DNA from: Paenibacillus sp. MMS20-IR301
Lineage (GTDB): Bacteria; Bacillota; Bacilli; Paenibacillales; Paenibacillaceae
NCBI RefSeq assembly: GCF_032302195.1
Contig: NZ_CP135275.1
Location: 2,480,001-2,544,000 of the forward strand
Length of the DNA: 64,000 nt
Direction: 5' to 3'
The notes beneath the pieces are model-generated. The model searched no databases and was not told where the DNA came from. It saw only the letters and a list, made by a program, of their open reading frames with translations. The position numbers and the translations under genes are program-made. Positions 37,272-46,886 of this stretch are shown here, piece after piece (the stretch's first letter is position 1; every line of letters begins with the position of its first letter).

Positions 37272-37705
37272 TAACCCTGGCGCCGCCCCTTCACCGTTAT
37301 CGCTTCCTCCACCTTGATGCAGCGGTCCATGATCGCGATCATATCATGTGCAGCAGCGATATCTGCCGCCTCCTGGCTGATAATCCCCTGCTGCAGCCAG
37401 AGCACACGCGCACCGATATCCGCGGCTTCCTGCGCTACCGCCGCGCAGTATTCACTGCGGCGGAACACATTGACAATATCCACCGGCTCCGGTATCTCGG
37501 CCAGGGTGTGATAGCACTTCTCGCCCAGAATCTCCCCGTCCACGGACGGATTGACCGGAATGATCCGGTAGCCCCGGCTCTGCATAGCTCCGGCTACCAT
37601 ATAAGAGGTGCGGTCTGTTTTGTCGGAGAGTCCGACGACCGCTATATTGCCTGCAGAGACAAGAATGTCGCCAATCTGCTCCCGGCTTGGATTTTCAAAA
37701 CTCAT
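37271..37705 (-). CDS. CoA-binding (YccU-type) protein
   Basis: A 144-residue Rossmann-fold protein of the CoA_binding_2 family: NIAVVGLSDKTDRTSYMVAGAMQSRGYRIIPVNP, then EPVDIVNVFRRSEYC and VLWLQQGIISQEAADIA. This matches YccU-like proteins that bind CoA or a related nucleotide through the N-terminal glycine loop. The physiological role is unknown. An AAGGGGAG site precedes the ATG. The 8-base tandem repeat begins exactly at its stop codon, so array changes could alter the C-terminus or transcript end. Confidence 0.88.
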   Translation of the reverse strand: MSFENPSREQIGDILVSAGNIAVVGLSDKTDRTSYMVAGAMQSRGYRIIPVNPSVDGEILGEKCYHTLAEIPEPVDIVNVFRRSEYCAAVAQEAADIGARVLWLQQGIISQEAADIAAAHDMIAIMDRCIKVEEAITVKGRRQG

Positions 37706-37870
37706 CTTTAGCTCCCCTTCCCGTTGTTAGTGCCGCCAGCCTATGCAGAATAAGCTTGCCTCGGAGACAGCACGTAATCTGCTACCCTTCCATCATACCG
37801 CGCAGCACACAAAGTTCCAAATCCATACAGCTCAGGTAAAGAGGTCCCCCTCACGGTATACAGTATGGCT

Positions 37871-38413
37871 TCAATTCACGCTGCACAGCCAGATCAGATG
37901 ATCTGAGCCTGGACCCCAATGATCCTTAGCCATTGCATAGGGCTCGCCGAATTTCTGCAGCCATTTGGCCTGTGCACGTTTGTAGCCGCTGTCCAGGCAG
38001 TACCGGGTAACCCCGCGGCTCCTGAGAAAAGCCTCCACTTCCGCAATGAGTGCCGATGCAATCCCGCGCCCCTGGTACTCTGGCATAACATACAGCGTAC
38101 CCAGCTCACCTACATGCTCAAGCTCACAATCCGTTAAAATCCGGATATCCTCACCGCATGGTGCGTATGAGATGGTACCGGCAACTTGTCCGCCTATCCG
38201 GGCAACCCAGAAATGAATGTCCGTATTGTCCGGTTCCATGCAAGCGCAAGCCAGCCGCTTCTTGCCCGCAATTTCCTGCTCCATATCACTTTGCAAATGA
38301 CTGAGCCCTTCGCGTTCAAAAGCATCAGCAATCGTAATTTCAAACAGCCGGGCGGCTTGCCCAAGATCCCCCAAGGTTAGCGGAGCAATGCTTACCCGGC
38401 CCGGGACGGTCAT
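37871..38413 (-). CDS. GNAT-family acetyltransferase
   Basis: A 180-residue N-acetyltransferase. The acetyl-CoA-binding motif is LYVMPEYQGRGIASALIAEVEAFL, preceded by the beta-strand GQVAGTISYAP and followed by YCLDSGYKRAQAKWLQKFG. The start is the ATG at 38413, overlapping the aroA stop (ATGA), which indicates translational coupling. The acceptor substrate is unknown. Its coupling to the shikimate gene aroA is most likely incidental or reflects coexpression. Confidence 0.82.
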   Translation of the reverse strand: MTVPGRVSIAPLTLGDLGQAARLFEITIADAFEREGLSHLQSDMEQEIAGKKRLACACMEPDNTDIHFWVARIGGQVAGTISYAPCGEDIRILTDCELEHVGELGTLYVMPEYQGRGIASALIAEVEAFLRSRGVTRYCLDSGYKRAQAKWLQKFGEPYAMAKDHWGPGSDHLIWLCSVN

Positions 38414-39702
38414 TCCACCCATTCCACATTCGCACCCAGCGAGATTAGATGGTCAAAGTATTGCGGATAGGATTTCGCAACGTGGTGGGCATCCTTGATC
38501 CGCAGCGGCTGACGGGCTCTTAGCCCCACAACAGTCAGCGCCATAATTACGCGGTGATCATAATGCGCGTTGATCGTTACTCCGCCTTCAACACCTTCCG
38601 GAGTGCCGTGCACAATGATCTCATCACGCCGCTCCTCCACCTTCGCCCCTGCACGGGTCAGCTCAGCCAGATAGTCGGTAATCCGGTCACATTCCTTGTA
38701 GCGCAGATTCTCCACATTGTAAAAGCGTGAGGTGCCCTCGGCAAATACTGCGGCCGCCACCATCGCCAGGACAGCATCAGTAGCTGCGTCACCGTCGAAT
38801 TCAACCGCCTTGAGGATGCCGTTGCCCTGTACATGTACCGTTCCGTTCTCATGCGTAAGCGGCACCTCCATCATCCGCAGCACATCGACAATTGCCCGCT
38901 CCCCCTGCTTGCTGTTCTCGGCAAGACGGTGAATCGTCACATCCGATCTCGTTACTGCAGCAGCGGCAAGCACGGCGGCGGAGCCCGGGTAATCTCCCTG
39001 CACCGTATAGGACTTGGCGGCGTAAGCCTGGCGGCCCGGCACCTTGAACGACATATAGTCATCTGCCGCATGAACAACAATACCCGCCTGCTCCATGACC
39101 TCAAGTGTCTGGCCGATTACCACTTTGGATTTGAGATCATCGAGTACGATAATCTCACTGTCTTCCGCAAGCAGCGGGGTAAGAAACAGCAGTGCACTGA
39201 GATATTGCGAGCTGACCGCACCGGATACAGTAATCCGCCCGCCCTGCGGCTTACCGCCGCGGATGGTGATCGGCAGCCGTCCATGGTTATGCTCTACCTG
39301 AACGCCAAGCTGGCCCAGTGCCTGAATCAGATCATCATGCGGCCGTTTGCCCAGGGAATCAGGATAGGTATTCACAAAGGTTACTTCCGGGCTGAGCGCA
39401 GCAACTGCCATCAGGAAGCGCAGCACAGCACCAGCATTACCGACGTTCAGCTCCTTGACATCACGGGGATGGCGCCCGAAGCCCTGCACAACAATCTTCT
39501 CGTCATCCTCGGTCAGCACCGCACCAAGATCGGCGATACATCTGCGGATGGCATCACTGTCTTCACTGTGCGCGGGATGATAGATCGTGCTTGTCCCTTC
39601 CGACAAGGCAGCTACCAGCAGATAGCGTGTGGTGTAGTTTTTAGAGGATAATGCCCCGAATTCACCTTGCAGCGTTGGTGTAGGTCTAACAATAACGTCC
39701 AT
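38410..39702 (-). CDS. aroA: 3-phosphoshikimate 1-carboxyvinyltransferase (EPSP synthase)
   Basis: A 430-residue EPSP synthase: LSSKNYTTRYLLVAALSEG at the N-terminus, the substrate loop LNVGNAGAVLRFLM, GDYPGSAAVLAAA, and NLRYKECDRITDYL. It joins shikimate-3-phosphate and PEP on the route to chorismate. The loop keeps the Gly equivalent to E. coli Gly96, but has Ala at the Thr97 position and Phe at the Pro101 position. It is coupled to a GNAT gene, and shikimate kinase lies 0.5 kb away. Start ATG 39702. Confidence 0.9.
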   Translation of the reverse strand: MDVIVRPTPTLQGEFGALSSKNYTTRYLLVAALSEGTSTIYHPAHSEDSDAIRRCIADLGAVLTEDDEKIVVQGFGRHPRDVKELNVGNAGAVLRFLMAVAALSPEVTFVNTYPDSLGKRPHDDLIQALGQLGVQVEHNHGRLPITIRGGKPQGGRITVSGAVSSQYLSALLFLTPLLAEDSEIIVLDDLKSKVVIGQTLEVMEQAGIVVHAADDYMSFKVPGRQAYAAKSYTVQGDYPGSAAVLAAAAVTRSDVTIHRLAENSKQGERAIVDVLRMMEVPLTHENGTVHVQGNGILKAVEFDGDAATDAVLAMVAAAVFAEGTSRFYNVENLRYKECDRITDYLAELTRAGAKVEERRDEIIVHGTPEGVEGGVTINAHYDHRVIMALTVVGLRARQPLRIKDAHHVAKSYPQYFDHLISLGANVEWVE

Positions 39703-39840
39703 TTGATTAGCGCTCCTTAATAGTAAAGTTGTCTCTATGTACGGCTCCGTTTGACAGGGTAATCCGCAATTGTGTTATCATTAATTTTATAGAATGAAGC
39801 CAATACATCCTAACATCTGATGAGAAAAGAGGGTACAACC

Positions 39841-40143
39841 ATGAATGATATTCCCCAAATTACACCACAGGAACTGCGGCAGCGCCTGGCTTCAGGCGAC
39901 AAGCTTGTGCTGATCGATGTCCGTGAAGATGATGAGGTTGCCTTCGGCATGATTCCCGGTGCGCAGCATATCCCGATGGGCCAGATCCCGCAGCAGGCTG
40001 AACAGCTTCCGGCGGATTCAGAGATCATCTTCATTTGCCGTTCCGGCAATCGCAGCCAGCGTGTCTGTGAATATCTGCAGCAATTCGGCATTCAAGGCGC
40101 TAACCTGAGCGGCGGCATGATTGAATGGAATGAGACCGAGTAA
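39841..40143 (+). CDS. Single-domain rhodanese-like sulfurtransferase
   Basis: A 100-residue rhodanese domain: LVLIDVREDDEVAFGMIPGAQHIPMGQI, then the active-site loop FICRSGNRS with Cys 66, and GANLSGGMIEW. It should carry a persulfide on Cys 66 and pass sulfur to an acceptor. AGAGGG precedes the ATG at 39841; an earlier ATG at 39820 is too close to other signals and lacks a site. It stands alone between the divergent aroA gene and the convergent aroK gene. The sulfur acceptor is unknown. Confidence 0.9.
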   Translation: MNDIPQITPQELRQRLASGDKLVLIDVREDDEVAFGMIPGAQHIPMGQIPQQAEQLPADSEIIFICRSGNRSQRVCEYLQQFGIQGANLSGGMIEWNETE

Positions 40144-40174
40144 GCTTGATCCTATCACCAACACACTTAAAAGC

Positions 40175-40723
40175 TCAAGCGCGGTAATGCATTAAAATAT
40201 ATTGTGACACTTCTGCCACAGTAAGGTCCGTTGTATCGACTGTGCAATGCGCGAAACGGTAAGCCTCCCGGCGCTGCTCCATAATGGTGCGGACCCGTTC
40301 AGCTGCATTGCCGGCGAGCAGCGGCCGGTTCTGATCTCCGCTTACGCGGGCTATAACCTCTTCTTCAGTGGCTGTAAGTGCCACTACCAGCCCATGCTTG
40401 AGCATGATCTCCGCATTCCCCGGTGCCAGCACTGCACCTCCACCGGTAGAAATAACTCTCCGCCGCCCCTCCAGCACCTGCTTCAGAACCGCCGATTCGA
40501 TCTTCCGGAAGGCCTCTTCACCGCCCGAAGCAAATATTTCGGCAATACTCCGCCCTTCACTTTCAGTGATCACTGCATCCAGATCAATCAGCTCATATTC
40601 AAGCTCCTCAGCCAGCATAGCGCCAACCGTTGACTTGCCTGTAGCCATCATGCCGACCAGAATAATATTGCTGCTGCCAGCCTGTTTCTGCACACTCTGC
40701 TGTTCTTCCTGATCCCCAGTCAT
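40175..40723 (-). CDS. aroK: Shikimate kinase
   Basis: A 182-residue shikimate kinase. The P-loop is GMMATGKST, followed by the shikimate-binding IDLDAVITESEGRSIAEIFASGGEEAFRKIE, the ISTGGGAVL loop and the lid arginines RPLLAG. It phosphorylates shikimate at O3, one step before AroA. The start at 40723 is preceded by GGAGG; a TTG four codons earlier is less likely. A short disordered Glu/Gln-rich N-terminus (MTGDQEEQQSVQKQAG) precedes the fold. The gene converges with the rhodanese gene. Confidence 0.92.
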   Translation of the reverse strand: MTGDQEEQQSVQKQAGSSNIILVGMMATGKSTVGAMLAEELEYELIDLDAVITESEGRSIAEIFASGGEEAFRKIESAVLKQVLEGRRRVISTGGGAVLAPGNAEIMLKHGLVVALTATEEEVIARVSGDQNRPLLAGNAAERVRTIMEQRREAYRFAHCTVDTTDLTVAEVSQYILMHYRA

Positions 40724-40797
40724 AACTACCTCCAAGCCTCGACATTTGTCATATCATAACACAGGGTGAAAAGTTTGCACAATGCCAGCCAGAAGAC

Positions 40798-40850
40798 AAA
40801 TAAAAGCCCGAAAGCTCTCCGCATTAAGCGAAAAGCAGTTCGGGCTGCCA
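40798..40850 (-). terminator. gnd terminator
   Basis: On the minus strand, AGCCCGAACTGC and AGCTTTCGGGCT pair around a long loop, followed by TTTATTT. Confidence 0.65.
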
Positions 40851-40873
40851 CTTGCTAAGCTATGCTGCTAACC

Positions 40874-42286
40874 TTACTCAGACAGCCAGTTGTGGTGGAA
40901 TACGCCTTCTTTATCCACACGTTTGAAGGTATGGGCGCCGAAGTAATCGCGCTGTGCCTGCAGCAGGTTCGCCGGGAGGCGTTCTGTGCGGTAGCTGTCG
41001 TAGTAAGCCAGTGCGCTGGAGAAGCCCGGAACCGGAATACCCAGGGTTACGGCCGAAGCAATAACTTTACGCCATGCGGACTGGTAGTTATCCATAACAT
41101 CCTTGAAGAACGGATCAAGCAGCAGGTTCTTCAGATCGGCATTGTTGGTGTAGGCATCTGTGATGTTCTGCAGGAACCGGGAGCGGATGATGCAGCCGCC
41201 GCGCCAGATCTTGGCCAGCTCACCATACTTCAGATCCCAGCCGTATTCGTCCGAAGCTACACGCAGCTGCGCGAAGCCTTGCGCGTACGATACGATTTTG
41301 CTCGCGAACAATGCTTTGCGCACGTTCTCGATGAATTCAGCCTTGTCGCCTTCGAAGGCTGCTGCAGCCGGTCCGCTCAGCACCTTGCTGGCTTCTACGC
41401 GTTCTTCCTTCATTGCAGACAGGAAACGGGAGAATACGGATTCGGTAATCATCGACAGCGGCACGCCAAGATCCAGCGAGCTTTGGCTTGTCCACTTGCC
41501 GGTACCCTTCTGGCCTGCAGCATCAAGGATTACATCTACCATCGGTTTGCCGGTCTCTTCATCATACTCAGCGAAGATATCCTTGGTAATCTCGATCAGG
41601 TAGCTGTCCAGTTCGCCGCTGTTCCAGTCAGCGAAGATGCTGTGCAGCTCCTTGGCATCCAGGCCAAGCACATCCTTAAGCAGATGGTACGCTTCGCCGA
41701 TCAGCTGCATGTCGCCGTACTCGATGCCGTTGTGCACCATTTTCACATAGTGTCCGGCACCGTCCGGTCCGATATATGTACAGCAAGGCTCTCCGTTCAC
41801 TTTAGCCGAGATCGCCGTAAGAATAGGTTCTACAAGCTTATATGCGCTTTCCTGGCCGCCTGGCATGATGGAAGGGCCTTTGAGTGCGCCTTCTTCACCG
41901 CCGGACACTCCGGTTCCTACGAAGCGGAAGCCTTTGTCCTCCAGATATTTGCTGCGGCGGACCGTATCAGGGAAGTATGCGTTACCCCCGTCAATGATGA
42001 TATCGCCCTGGTCAAGATACGGCAGGAGCGATTCAATTGTTGCATCTGTAGCTTGACCGGCCTGAACCATGATCAGAATTCTGCGCGGCACTTCCAGTGA
42101 CTGTACAAACTCCTCAACGGTAAAAGTACCCACCAGATTCTTGCCTGCTGCTTCTGCAACCAGATCATGTGTTTTCTCCGGGGAACGGTTAAACACGGAT
42201 ACGCTGAAGCCTTTGCTCTCGATGTTAAGAGCCAAATTTTTGCCCATTACTGCCAAGCCAATAACGCCGATTTGTTGTTTTGACAT
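40874..42286 (-). CDS. gnd: 6-phosphogluconate dehydrogenase, decarboxylating
   Basis: A 470-residue 6PGDH of the long (about 470) class. The dinucleotide loop is [20 protein letters not shown]. The substrate signature reads [24 protein letters not shown]. The C-terminal helical part contains [16 protein letters not shown] and [11 protein letters not shown]. It produces NADPH and ribulose-5-phosphate in the oxidative pentose phosphate pathway. ATG 42286 has GGAG just upstream. It is monocistronic with its own terminator. Confidence 0.96.
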   Translation of the reverse strand: MSKQQIGVIGLAVMGKNLALNIESKGFSVSVFNRSPEKTHDLVAEAAGKNLVGTFTVEEFVQSLEVPRRILIMVQAGQATDATIESLLPYLDQGDIIIDGGNAYFPDTVRRSKYLEDKGFRFVGTGVSGGEEGALKGPSIMPGGQESAYKLVEPILTAISAKVNGEPCCTYIGPDGAGHYVKMVHNGIEYGDMQLIGEAYHLLKDVLGLDAKELHSIFADWNSGELDSYLIEITKDIFAEYDEETGKPMVDVILDAAGQKGTGKWTSQSSLDLGVPLSMITESVFSRFLSAMKEERVEASKVLSGPAAAAFEGDKAEFIENVRKALFASKIVSYAQGFAQLRVASDEYGWDLKYGELAKIWRGGCIIRSRFLQNITDAYTNNADLKNLLLDPFFKDVMDNYQSAWRKVIASAVTLGIPVPGFSSALAYYDSYRTERLPANLLQAQRDYFGAHTFKRVDKEGVFHHNWLSE

Positions 42287-42490
42287 CTGGTTCTCCACCC
42301 TTTGCACCCTGTATTTTTGTGAAATCCATTTCTCGCAGTATAAGAATACCACCCTTTGTCAGAGACAGCAAAGTTCTGACTGCGGAAGAGATCAATTTCA
42401 TTGACAAAGTCCTATGGATCAGGAAATTGCTCACAATGACTATTTTAACGGTTTTGCGTGCAGAAGTGAACCCCCGCCCTGCAAGTTGGC

Positions 42491-42532
42491 CCACAAAACT
42501 CAAGGCACCCCGTAATGCGGGATGCCCTGAGC
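42491..42532 (-). terminator. Terminator of the 42548-43144 gene
   Basis: On the minus strand, CTCAGGGCATCCCG and CGGGGTGCCTTGAG pair, followed by TTTTGTGG. Confidence 0.8.
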
Positions 42533-42547
42533 CTAATAACATGGTTA

Positions 42548-43144
42548 CTACCATTCAAGCGCTGCCAGCTCTCTGGTCAATTGCTGCAGCCTGGCCGTGC
42601 AGGCACCCGCTGCCGCAGTGTCCTCCTTACGCATGGCTGCGTTCAGGCGGTCCAGCTGCTCATCCACCTCCAGCCTGCGGTCACGGATACGCTCCTCTCC
42701 ATGGGTGGAGTAGAACAGCTTCGTCAGCTCCTGATCTGTTAGCAGCGGGCCCTTCTGATACAGCACACGCTGCTGATAACCCGAAATCTCCACCAGACGG
42801 ATAACTTCACCGAATAAAATGTTCTCAATAAGAATCTGCCGGTCACGGAACCGTTTCACTACAGCATGGCCGCGCATATCCCCAATCAGCTTCTCCATCC
42901 ATTCCGAGAGGCGCGCATCACGGATCATATAATCTCCCACCAGCTTGAAGCCGTCTTTAATCCGCTGAAAGCGCAGCTTCACCAGCTTGCGGCCGGTGCG
43001 CACCGAAATAAGAAAAACACTTTCATTCTCACTCCAGTACAGGGAATAGCCTTCCTTAATGAGATCCTTGATCAGATCCTGGATATGCCCCCTGTCAAAC
43101 CGCAGCTCCAGATTACAGTACTCCACCTCGTCATTTTTATTCAC
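42548..43144 (-). CDS. Conserved hypothetical protein, coiled-coil C-terminus
   Basis: A 198-residue soluble protein of unknown function. The N-terminal two thirds looks like an alpha/beta fold (YCNLELRFDRGHIQDLIKDLIKEGYSLYW, FLISVRTGRKLVKLRFQRI, VKRFRDRQILIENILFGEVIRLVEI). The last 50 residues (RIRDRRLEVDEQLDRLNAAM, then a short Ala-rich break and RLQQLTRELAALEW) should be helical and possibly coiled. The start is GTG 43144 with GGGGGGAG close upstream. It is charged throughout, has no signal peptide, and no family was recognised. Confidence 0.75.
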   Translation of the reverse strand: MNKNDEVEYCNLELRFDRGHIQDLIKDLIKEGYSLYWSENESVFLISVRTGRKLVKLRFQRIKDGFKLVGDYMIRDARLSEWMEKLIGDMRGHAVVKRFRDRQILIENILFGEVIRLVEISGYQQRVLYQKGPLLTDQELTKLFYSTHGEERIRDRRLEVDEQLDRLNAAMRKEDTAAAGACTARLQQLTRELAALEW

Positions 43145-43351
43145 GGCGCTCCCCCCTAACTGCCTGATTTAAGCATAGCCAGCCTCTTGGCCTGCCTTAA
43201 GAAGTAGAACCGACTGCCGGACCTCCACATGTATCTGTTCATTTGGCGTGCATCTTACACTTATTTTATACTTCATTTTATGTAGCGGTAACTTGGTTTA
43301 TTGACTATTTTTACCCGCTATGCGCCTTTTCCAAACGATTTCCTTATAGTA

Positions 43352-43415
43352 AAAAACCCAAAAAGCCGCCGTCCTCCGGAAATCCGGATGAATCGGTGCG
43401 GTTTTTTGGGCTAGT
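43352..43415 (-). terminator. Terminator after the MFS transporter gene
   Basis: On the minus strand, CCCAAAAAACCGC pairs with GCGGCTTTTTGGG around an inner CCGGA-based hairpin, followed by TTTTTT. The remainder of 43145-43351 shows no gene. Confidence 0.75.
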
Positions 43416-43455
43416 ATTCAGAGAATTGCGGCCGGGGTCAGCCGTCCGCTGCCAC

Positions 43456-44745
43456 TTACTGCAGGCTGCCGGCCTTAAGCTTAGTCCTGTGGACAATCAG
43501 CAGGTGCAGGCCGAAGAGCAGCACCATGACCCCGGCACTCGCCAGAAAAGGCGCGCCATGACTGACCGAATCCCAGAGCCTGCCCGACAGCACAGGCCCG
43601 GCGACCATTCCCGAGCCCTGCAGCGTCAGGAACAGCCCCCAGACCGTTCCCCGTTCGCCCTTAGGCACCTGCTTGGCCACAAAGGCATTCCACGCCGGCA
43701 GAATAAGCGCGTAGCTGATTCCGACCAGCGCAACTGCGACAAAGGCCAGCGGCAGCCAGCGGACCTGTGAGAAGAACGCCAGCGAGCAGGCAGCGAGCAG
43801 AAACCCGATGTTCAGGAACGTGGTTGTCCCGATTCTGTCGACCAGCTTGCCCGCCGGAATAAGCGTCAGTACAGTGATGCCTCCTCCGGCAATAAGCAGC
43901 AGGCTGAACTGGTTTGGGGTGACATGCAGCTCAGACCGTGCGAACAAGGTGACTACCGGAGTCATAAGTCCTATGGCAAAAGCCTGCAGGAACAGCGCCG
44001 GGAAAAGCAGCCGGCTGACCTTCAGGGATGTACGTATCTGATGCCACGTCCCTTTAAGGCTCCGCAGCGGGCTAAACCGCTTACGCGGTGCTCCCGGCTC
44101 CCCGGCATGCATCTCCCGGACAGCCTGCGGCGCATGGCCGCCGATTCTCGGCGGCAGCAGCAACGCTACAGCGACTACAGCAACAGCGAAGCCCATAAGC
44201 ACCAGGAAGACGGTATGGTAGCTCTGCCCTCCGTGATCCATGATAAAGTTAACGATAATGGGCCCGATTCCTGTTCCCGCCAGCGAAGCCATCTCCACTG
44301 CACCCATCGCTGCTCCGCTGCTTCCGCTTTCTGTAGAGCCTGCCAGCTCGGTAATCCCGGTCATCGTGACGGGCCACAGCGGTGAGGTGCCGATACCGAG
44401 AATCAGGCAGGCAGTGGTCAGGGTAGCCGCATCCTTGGCATAAATAATCAGCCCGACAGCCACCAGAATCAGCAGCAGTGCTCCGGTCATTGTCCAGCGG
44501 AATCCGATACGCTCCATAACCCAGCCGAACGGGCTGCGGAACAGATTGTCCCCCAAATATTGCAGTGCAAAGGCGAAGCCGACCACCGTAACCGAGAGGC
44601 CGAGAATATTCTCCATATAAACCGGAAGCAAGGCGACCAGCAATGATCCTTTGATGAATTCAACCAGAAAAATAATAACCCACATCTCCACAATAAACGG
44701 TGAAGCTAAATTGATATGCATACGCTGCGCTACTTTGCCAGACAT
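43456..44745 (-). CDS. MFS transporter (drug/solute efflux type)
   Basis: A 429-residue protein with twelve predicted membrane segments in two halves joined by a cytoplasmic loop (about residues 200-235, rich in basic residues). The first half holds a motif A-like loop, GDNLFRSPFGWVMERIGFRWT; the second has AGKLVDRIGTTTFLNIG. The start at 44745 is chosen so that the protein begins in its cytoplasmic N-terminus (MSGKVAQRMHI), with AGGATGTGATG upstream. It is divergent from speA. The substrate cannot be deduced; efflux of a small molecule or lipid is typical for this group. Confidence 0.82.
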   Translation of the reverse strand: MSGKVAQRMHINLASPFIVEMWVIIFLVEFIKGSLLVALLPVYMENILGLSVTVVGFAFALQYLGDNLFRSPFGWVMERIGFRWTMTGALLLILVAVGLIIYAKDAATLTTACLILGIGTSPLWPVTMTGITELAGSTESGSSGAAMGAVEMASLAGTGIGPIIVNFIMDHGGQSYHTVFLVLMGFAVAVVAVALLLPPRIGGHAPQAVREMHAGEPGAPRKRFSPLRSLKGTWHQIRTSLKVSRLLFPALFLQAFAIGLMTPVVTLFARSELHVTPNQFSLLLIAGGGITVLTLIPAGKLVDRIGTTTFLNIGFLLAACSLAFFSQVRWLPLAFVAVALVGISYALILPAWNAFVAKQVPKGERGTVWGLFLTLQGSGMVAGPVLSGRLWDSVSHGAPFLASAGVMVLLFGLHLLIVHRTKLKAGSLQ

Positions 44746-44884
44746 TTCATCACATCCTAGTATTATGGTGATTGATTTGTTATACTGATGCTTGCTCAAG
44801 TAGAAACGGCTGCGCCGTCCTCTAAGGGATGCTTCCCGTTTCCGTGAGAAATATACTCTTCGCGAAAGGTTGTGACAGCATTAA

Positions 44885-46360
44885 ATGGATCAACAAGTAA
44901 CTCCCCTCTTCACAGCTCTCAAAAAGCATGCCGCCGGAAACCCAGTTCAATTTCATATTCCGGGGCATAAGAAGGGGCTAGGGACCGATGCCGAATTCCG
45001 TGAGTTTATCGGCGATAACGCTCTATCCATAGATTTGATCAATATTGCACCGCTTGATGACCTTCACCAGCCCACCGGGGTAATTCTTGAAGCTCAGAAG
45101 CTGGCTGCAGAGGCTTTCGGCGCCGACTACACCTATTTCAGTGTACAAGGCACGAGCAATGCCATCATGACTATGATCCTCTCTGTCTGCTCAGAAGGAG
45201 ACAAAATAATTGTACCGCGCAACATTCACAAATCCGTGATGTCGGCCATTATTTTCTCCGGAGCCAAGCCTATATTCGTCTCTCCTGTACAGGATGAGAA
45301 TCTTGGGATAGACCACGGCATAACCACCAGCTCGCTAGAACGGGCTTTAAGGCGTCATCCGGATGCCAAGGGTGTCCTCGTTATCAATCCGACGTATTTC
45401 GGCGTATGTGCTGACCTGCGTTCGATTGTCGACCTGGCCCACAGTTACGGGGTTCCCGTACTTGTGGACGAGGCACATGGAGTATTGATTCATTTTCATG
45501 AGGATCTACCGGTATCGGCCATGCAGGCCGGTGCGGATTTGGCAGCTACCAGCGTCCATAAGCTGGGCGGCTCCATGACGCAAAGCTCGGTACTGAATCT
45601 CAATGCAAAGACGGGTCTTGTCAACCCTCAGCGGGTACAGACTATTCTGAGCATGCTGACCACAACTTCAACATCATATATTCTGCTTGCTTCACTGGAT
45701 ACCTCCAGACGCAATCTTGCCCTGAACGGCCATGAGATGGCGGCGAGAACGATTGCCCTGTCCAACTATGCCCGGAAGGCTATCAACGAAATCGAAGGCT
45801 TGTACAGCTTCGGCAAAGAAATTCTCGGCACCGAAGCCACCTTCAATCTTGACCCGACAAAGCTGAACATACATGTCCGCCATCTGGGCATTACCGGGTA
45901 TGAGACCGAGAACTGGCTGCGCCAGAAGTACAACATCGAAGTTGAACTGAGTGACATGTATAATATTCTTTGCCTGATCACTCCGGGCGATACCCAGGAA
46001 TCTGTAGATAAGCTACTGGCTGCACTGCGGGTGCTATCGGCAATCCACTACAGCAAAGGCGAAATCTATGAGCTTAAGGTACAGGTGCCGAATATTCCGC
46101 AGCTGGCCCTGATTCCGCGCGATGCCTTCTATGCGGATACCCAGGTGGTTCCGTTCCGCGAGTCCGCCGGTTACATCATTGCAGAATTTATCTATGTCTA
46201 TCCGCCGGGAATTCCAATTTTGCTTCCTGGTGAAGTTATTACCCAGGATAACATCGACTATATCATTGACCACGTAGAAATCGGTCTGCCCGTCAAAGGA
46301 CCGGAAGACCGCAGCATTAACTACGTTAAGGTAGTAGTTGAGGCAGAGCCGATCTCTTAA
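44885..46360 (+). CDS. speA: Arginine decarboxylase (Orn/Lys/Arg decarboxylase family)
   Basis: A 491-residue PLP enzyme of the compact SpeA/YaaO type: FHIPGHKKGLGTD at the N-terminus, VDEAHGVLIHF with the PLP-binding Asp 195, and TSVHKLGGSMTQSS with the PLP-lysine at 226. The C-terminal domain has YPPGIPILLPGE. B. subtilis SpeA of this size decarboxylates arginine to agmatine in polyamine synthesis; lysine decarboxylase is the main alternative. No speE or speB follows; the gene is monocistronic with a strong terminator. The ribosome site upstream of ATG 44885 is weak. Confidence 0.88.
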   Translation: MDQQVTPLFTALKKHAAGNPVQFHIPGHKKGLGTDAEFREFIGDNALSIDLINIAPLDDLHQPTGVILEAQKLAAEAFGADYTYFSVQGTSNAIMTMILSVCSEGDKIIVPRNIHKSVMSAIIFSGAKPIFVSPVQDENLGIDHGITTSSLERALRRHPDAKGVLVINPTYFGVCADLRSIVDLAHSYGVPVLVDEAHGVLIHFHEDLPVSAMQAGADLAATSVHKLGGSMTQSSVLNLNAKTGLVNPQRVQTILSMLTTTSTSYILLASLDTSRRNLALNGHEMAARTIALSNYARKAINEIEGLYSFGKEILGTEATFNLDPTKLNIHVRHLGITGYETENWLRQKYNIEVELSDMYNILCLITPGDTQESVDKLLAALRVLSAIHYSKGEIYELKVQVPNIPQLALIPRDAFYADTQVVPFRESAGYIIAEFIYVYPPGIPILLPGEVITQDNIDYIIDHVEIGLPVKGPEDRSINYVKVVVEAEPIS

Positions 46361-46384
46361 CCGGCCCTTCTCCATGCAGCAACA

Positions 46385-46423
46385 CAAAACCCCGATACTG
46401 TTACAGTATCGGGGTTTTGTGTT
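46385..46423. terminator. Bidirectional terminator between speA and the DUF1292 gene
   Basis: AACACAAAACCCCGATACTG and its complement form a perfect stem with a tiny loop. Confidence 0.9.
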
Positions 46424-46478
46424 AGATCATGCAGCCTTGTCCAAAGGCAGGACCGCATGTTCCTTGAATCACTGAAAT

Positions 46479-46802
46479 CTATTCTTGCTGGGCCAGCAGC
46501 TCGTTGTAAGCTTCTTCAACAGCTTTCCATTCAGCTTCATCTTCAATGTTGTAAAGAACCATTTCTTCGTCTTCTTCTTCCATACGCAGAATGATGCCGT
46601 CTGCTTCAGGGTTTTCGCGTTCAAGCAGCAGGGCGTACAGCTTCTCGCCTACGTCAAACGTTTCTACCAGCACCATTTCTACATCTTCGCCCTGCTCGTT
46701 CGTCAAGGTCAGCACAAACTCCTCGTGCTCATGGTCGTGATCATGTCCGCAACCGCATGCTTCACCATGTTCATGGCCATGCTCATGTTTGTGATCGCTC
46801 AT
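46479..46802 (-). CDS. DUF1292 (YrzB-like) protein with His-rich N-terminus
   Basis: A 107-residue acidic protein. Residues about 28-105 form the DUF1292 domain (FVLTLTNEQGEDVEMVLVETFDVGEKLYALLL, then LRMEEEDEEMVLYNIEDEAEW). The first 27 residues are a His/Asp/Glu/Cys-rich stretch (HKHEHGHEHGEACGCGHDHD) that looks like a metal-binding tail and is not part of the family core. The function of DUF1292 is unknown; members often sit near yrzL/yrrK. ATG 46802 follows AAAGCGAGG. The gene stands alone here. Confidence 0.88.
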   Translation of the reverse strand: MSDHKHEHGHEHGEACGCGHDHDHEHEEFVLTLTNEQGEDVEMVLVETFDVGEKLYALLLERENPEADGIILRMEEEDEEMVLYNIEDEAEWKAVEEAYNELLAQQE

Positions 46803-46886
46803 TGAAATACCTCGCTTTAAGTGAATTATCCTACATTTGGTATCGTAACACGTAAGATAAGTTCAGGTCAATTTGTAGAAACCCGG

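Noticed and set aside
40862..42100. 412-codon frame antisense to gnd
   Set aside because: It is fully covered by the conserved gnd gene, without start signals or recognisable domains.
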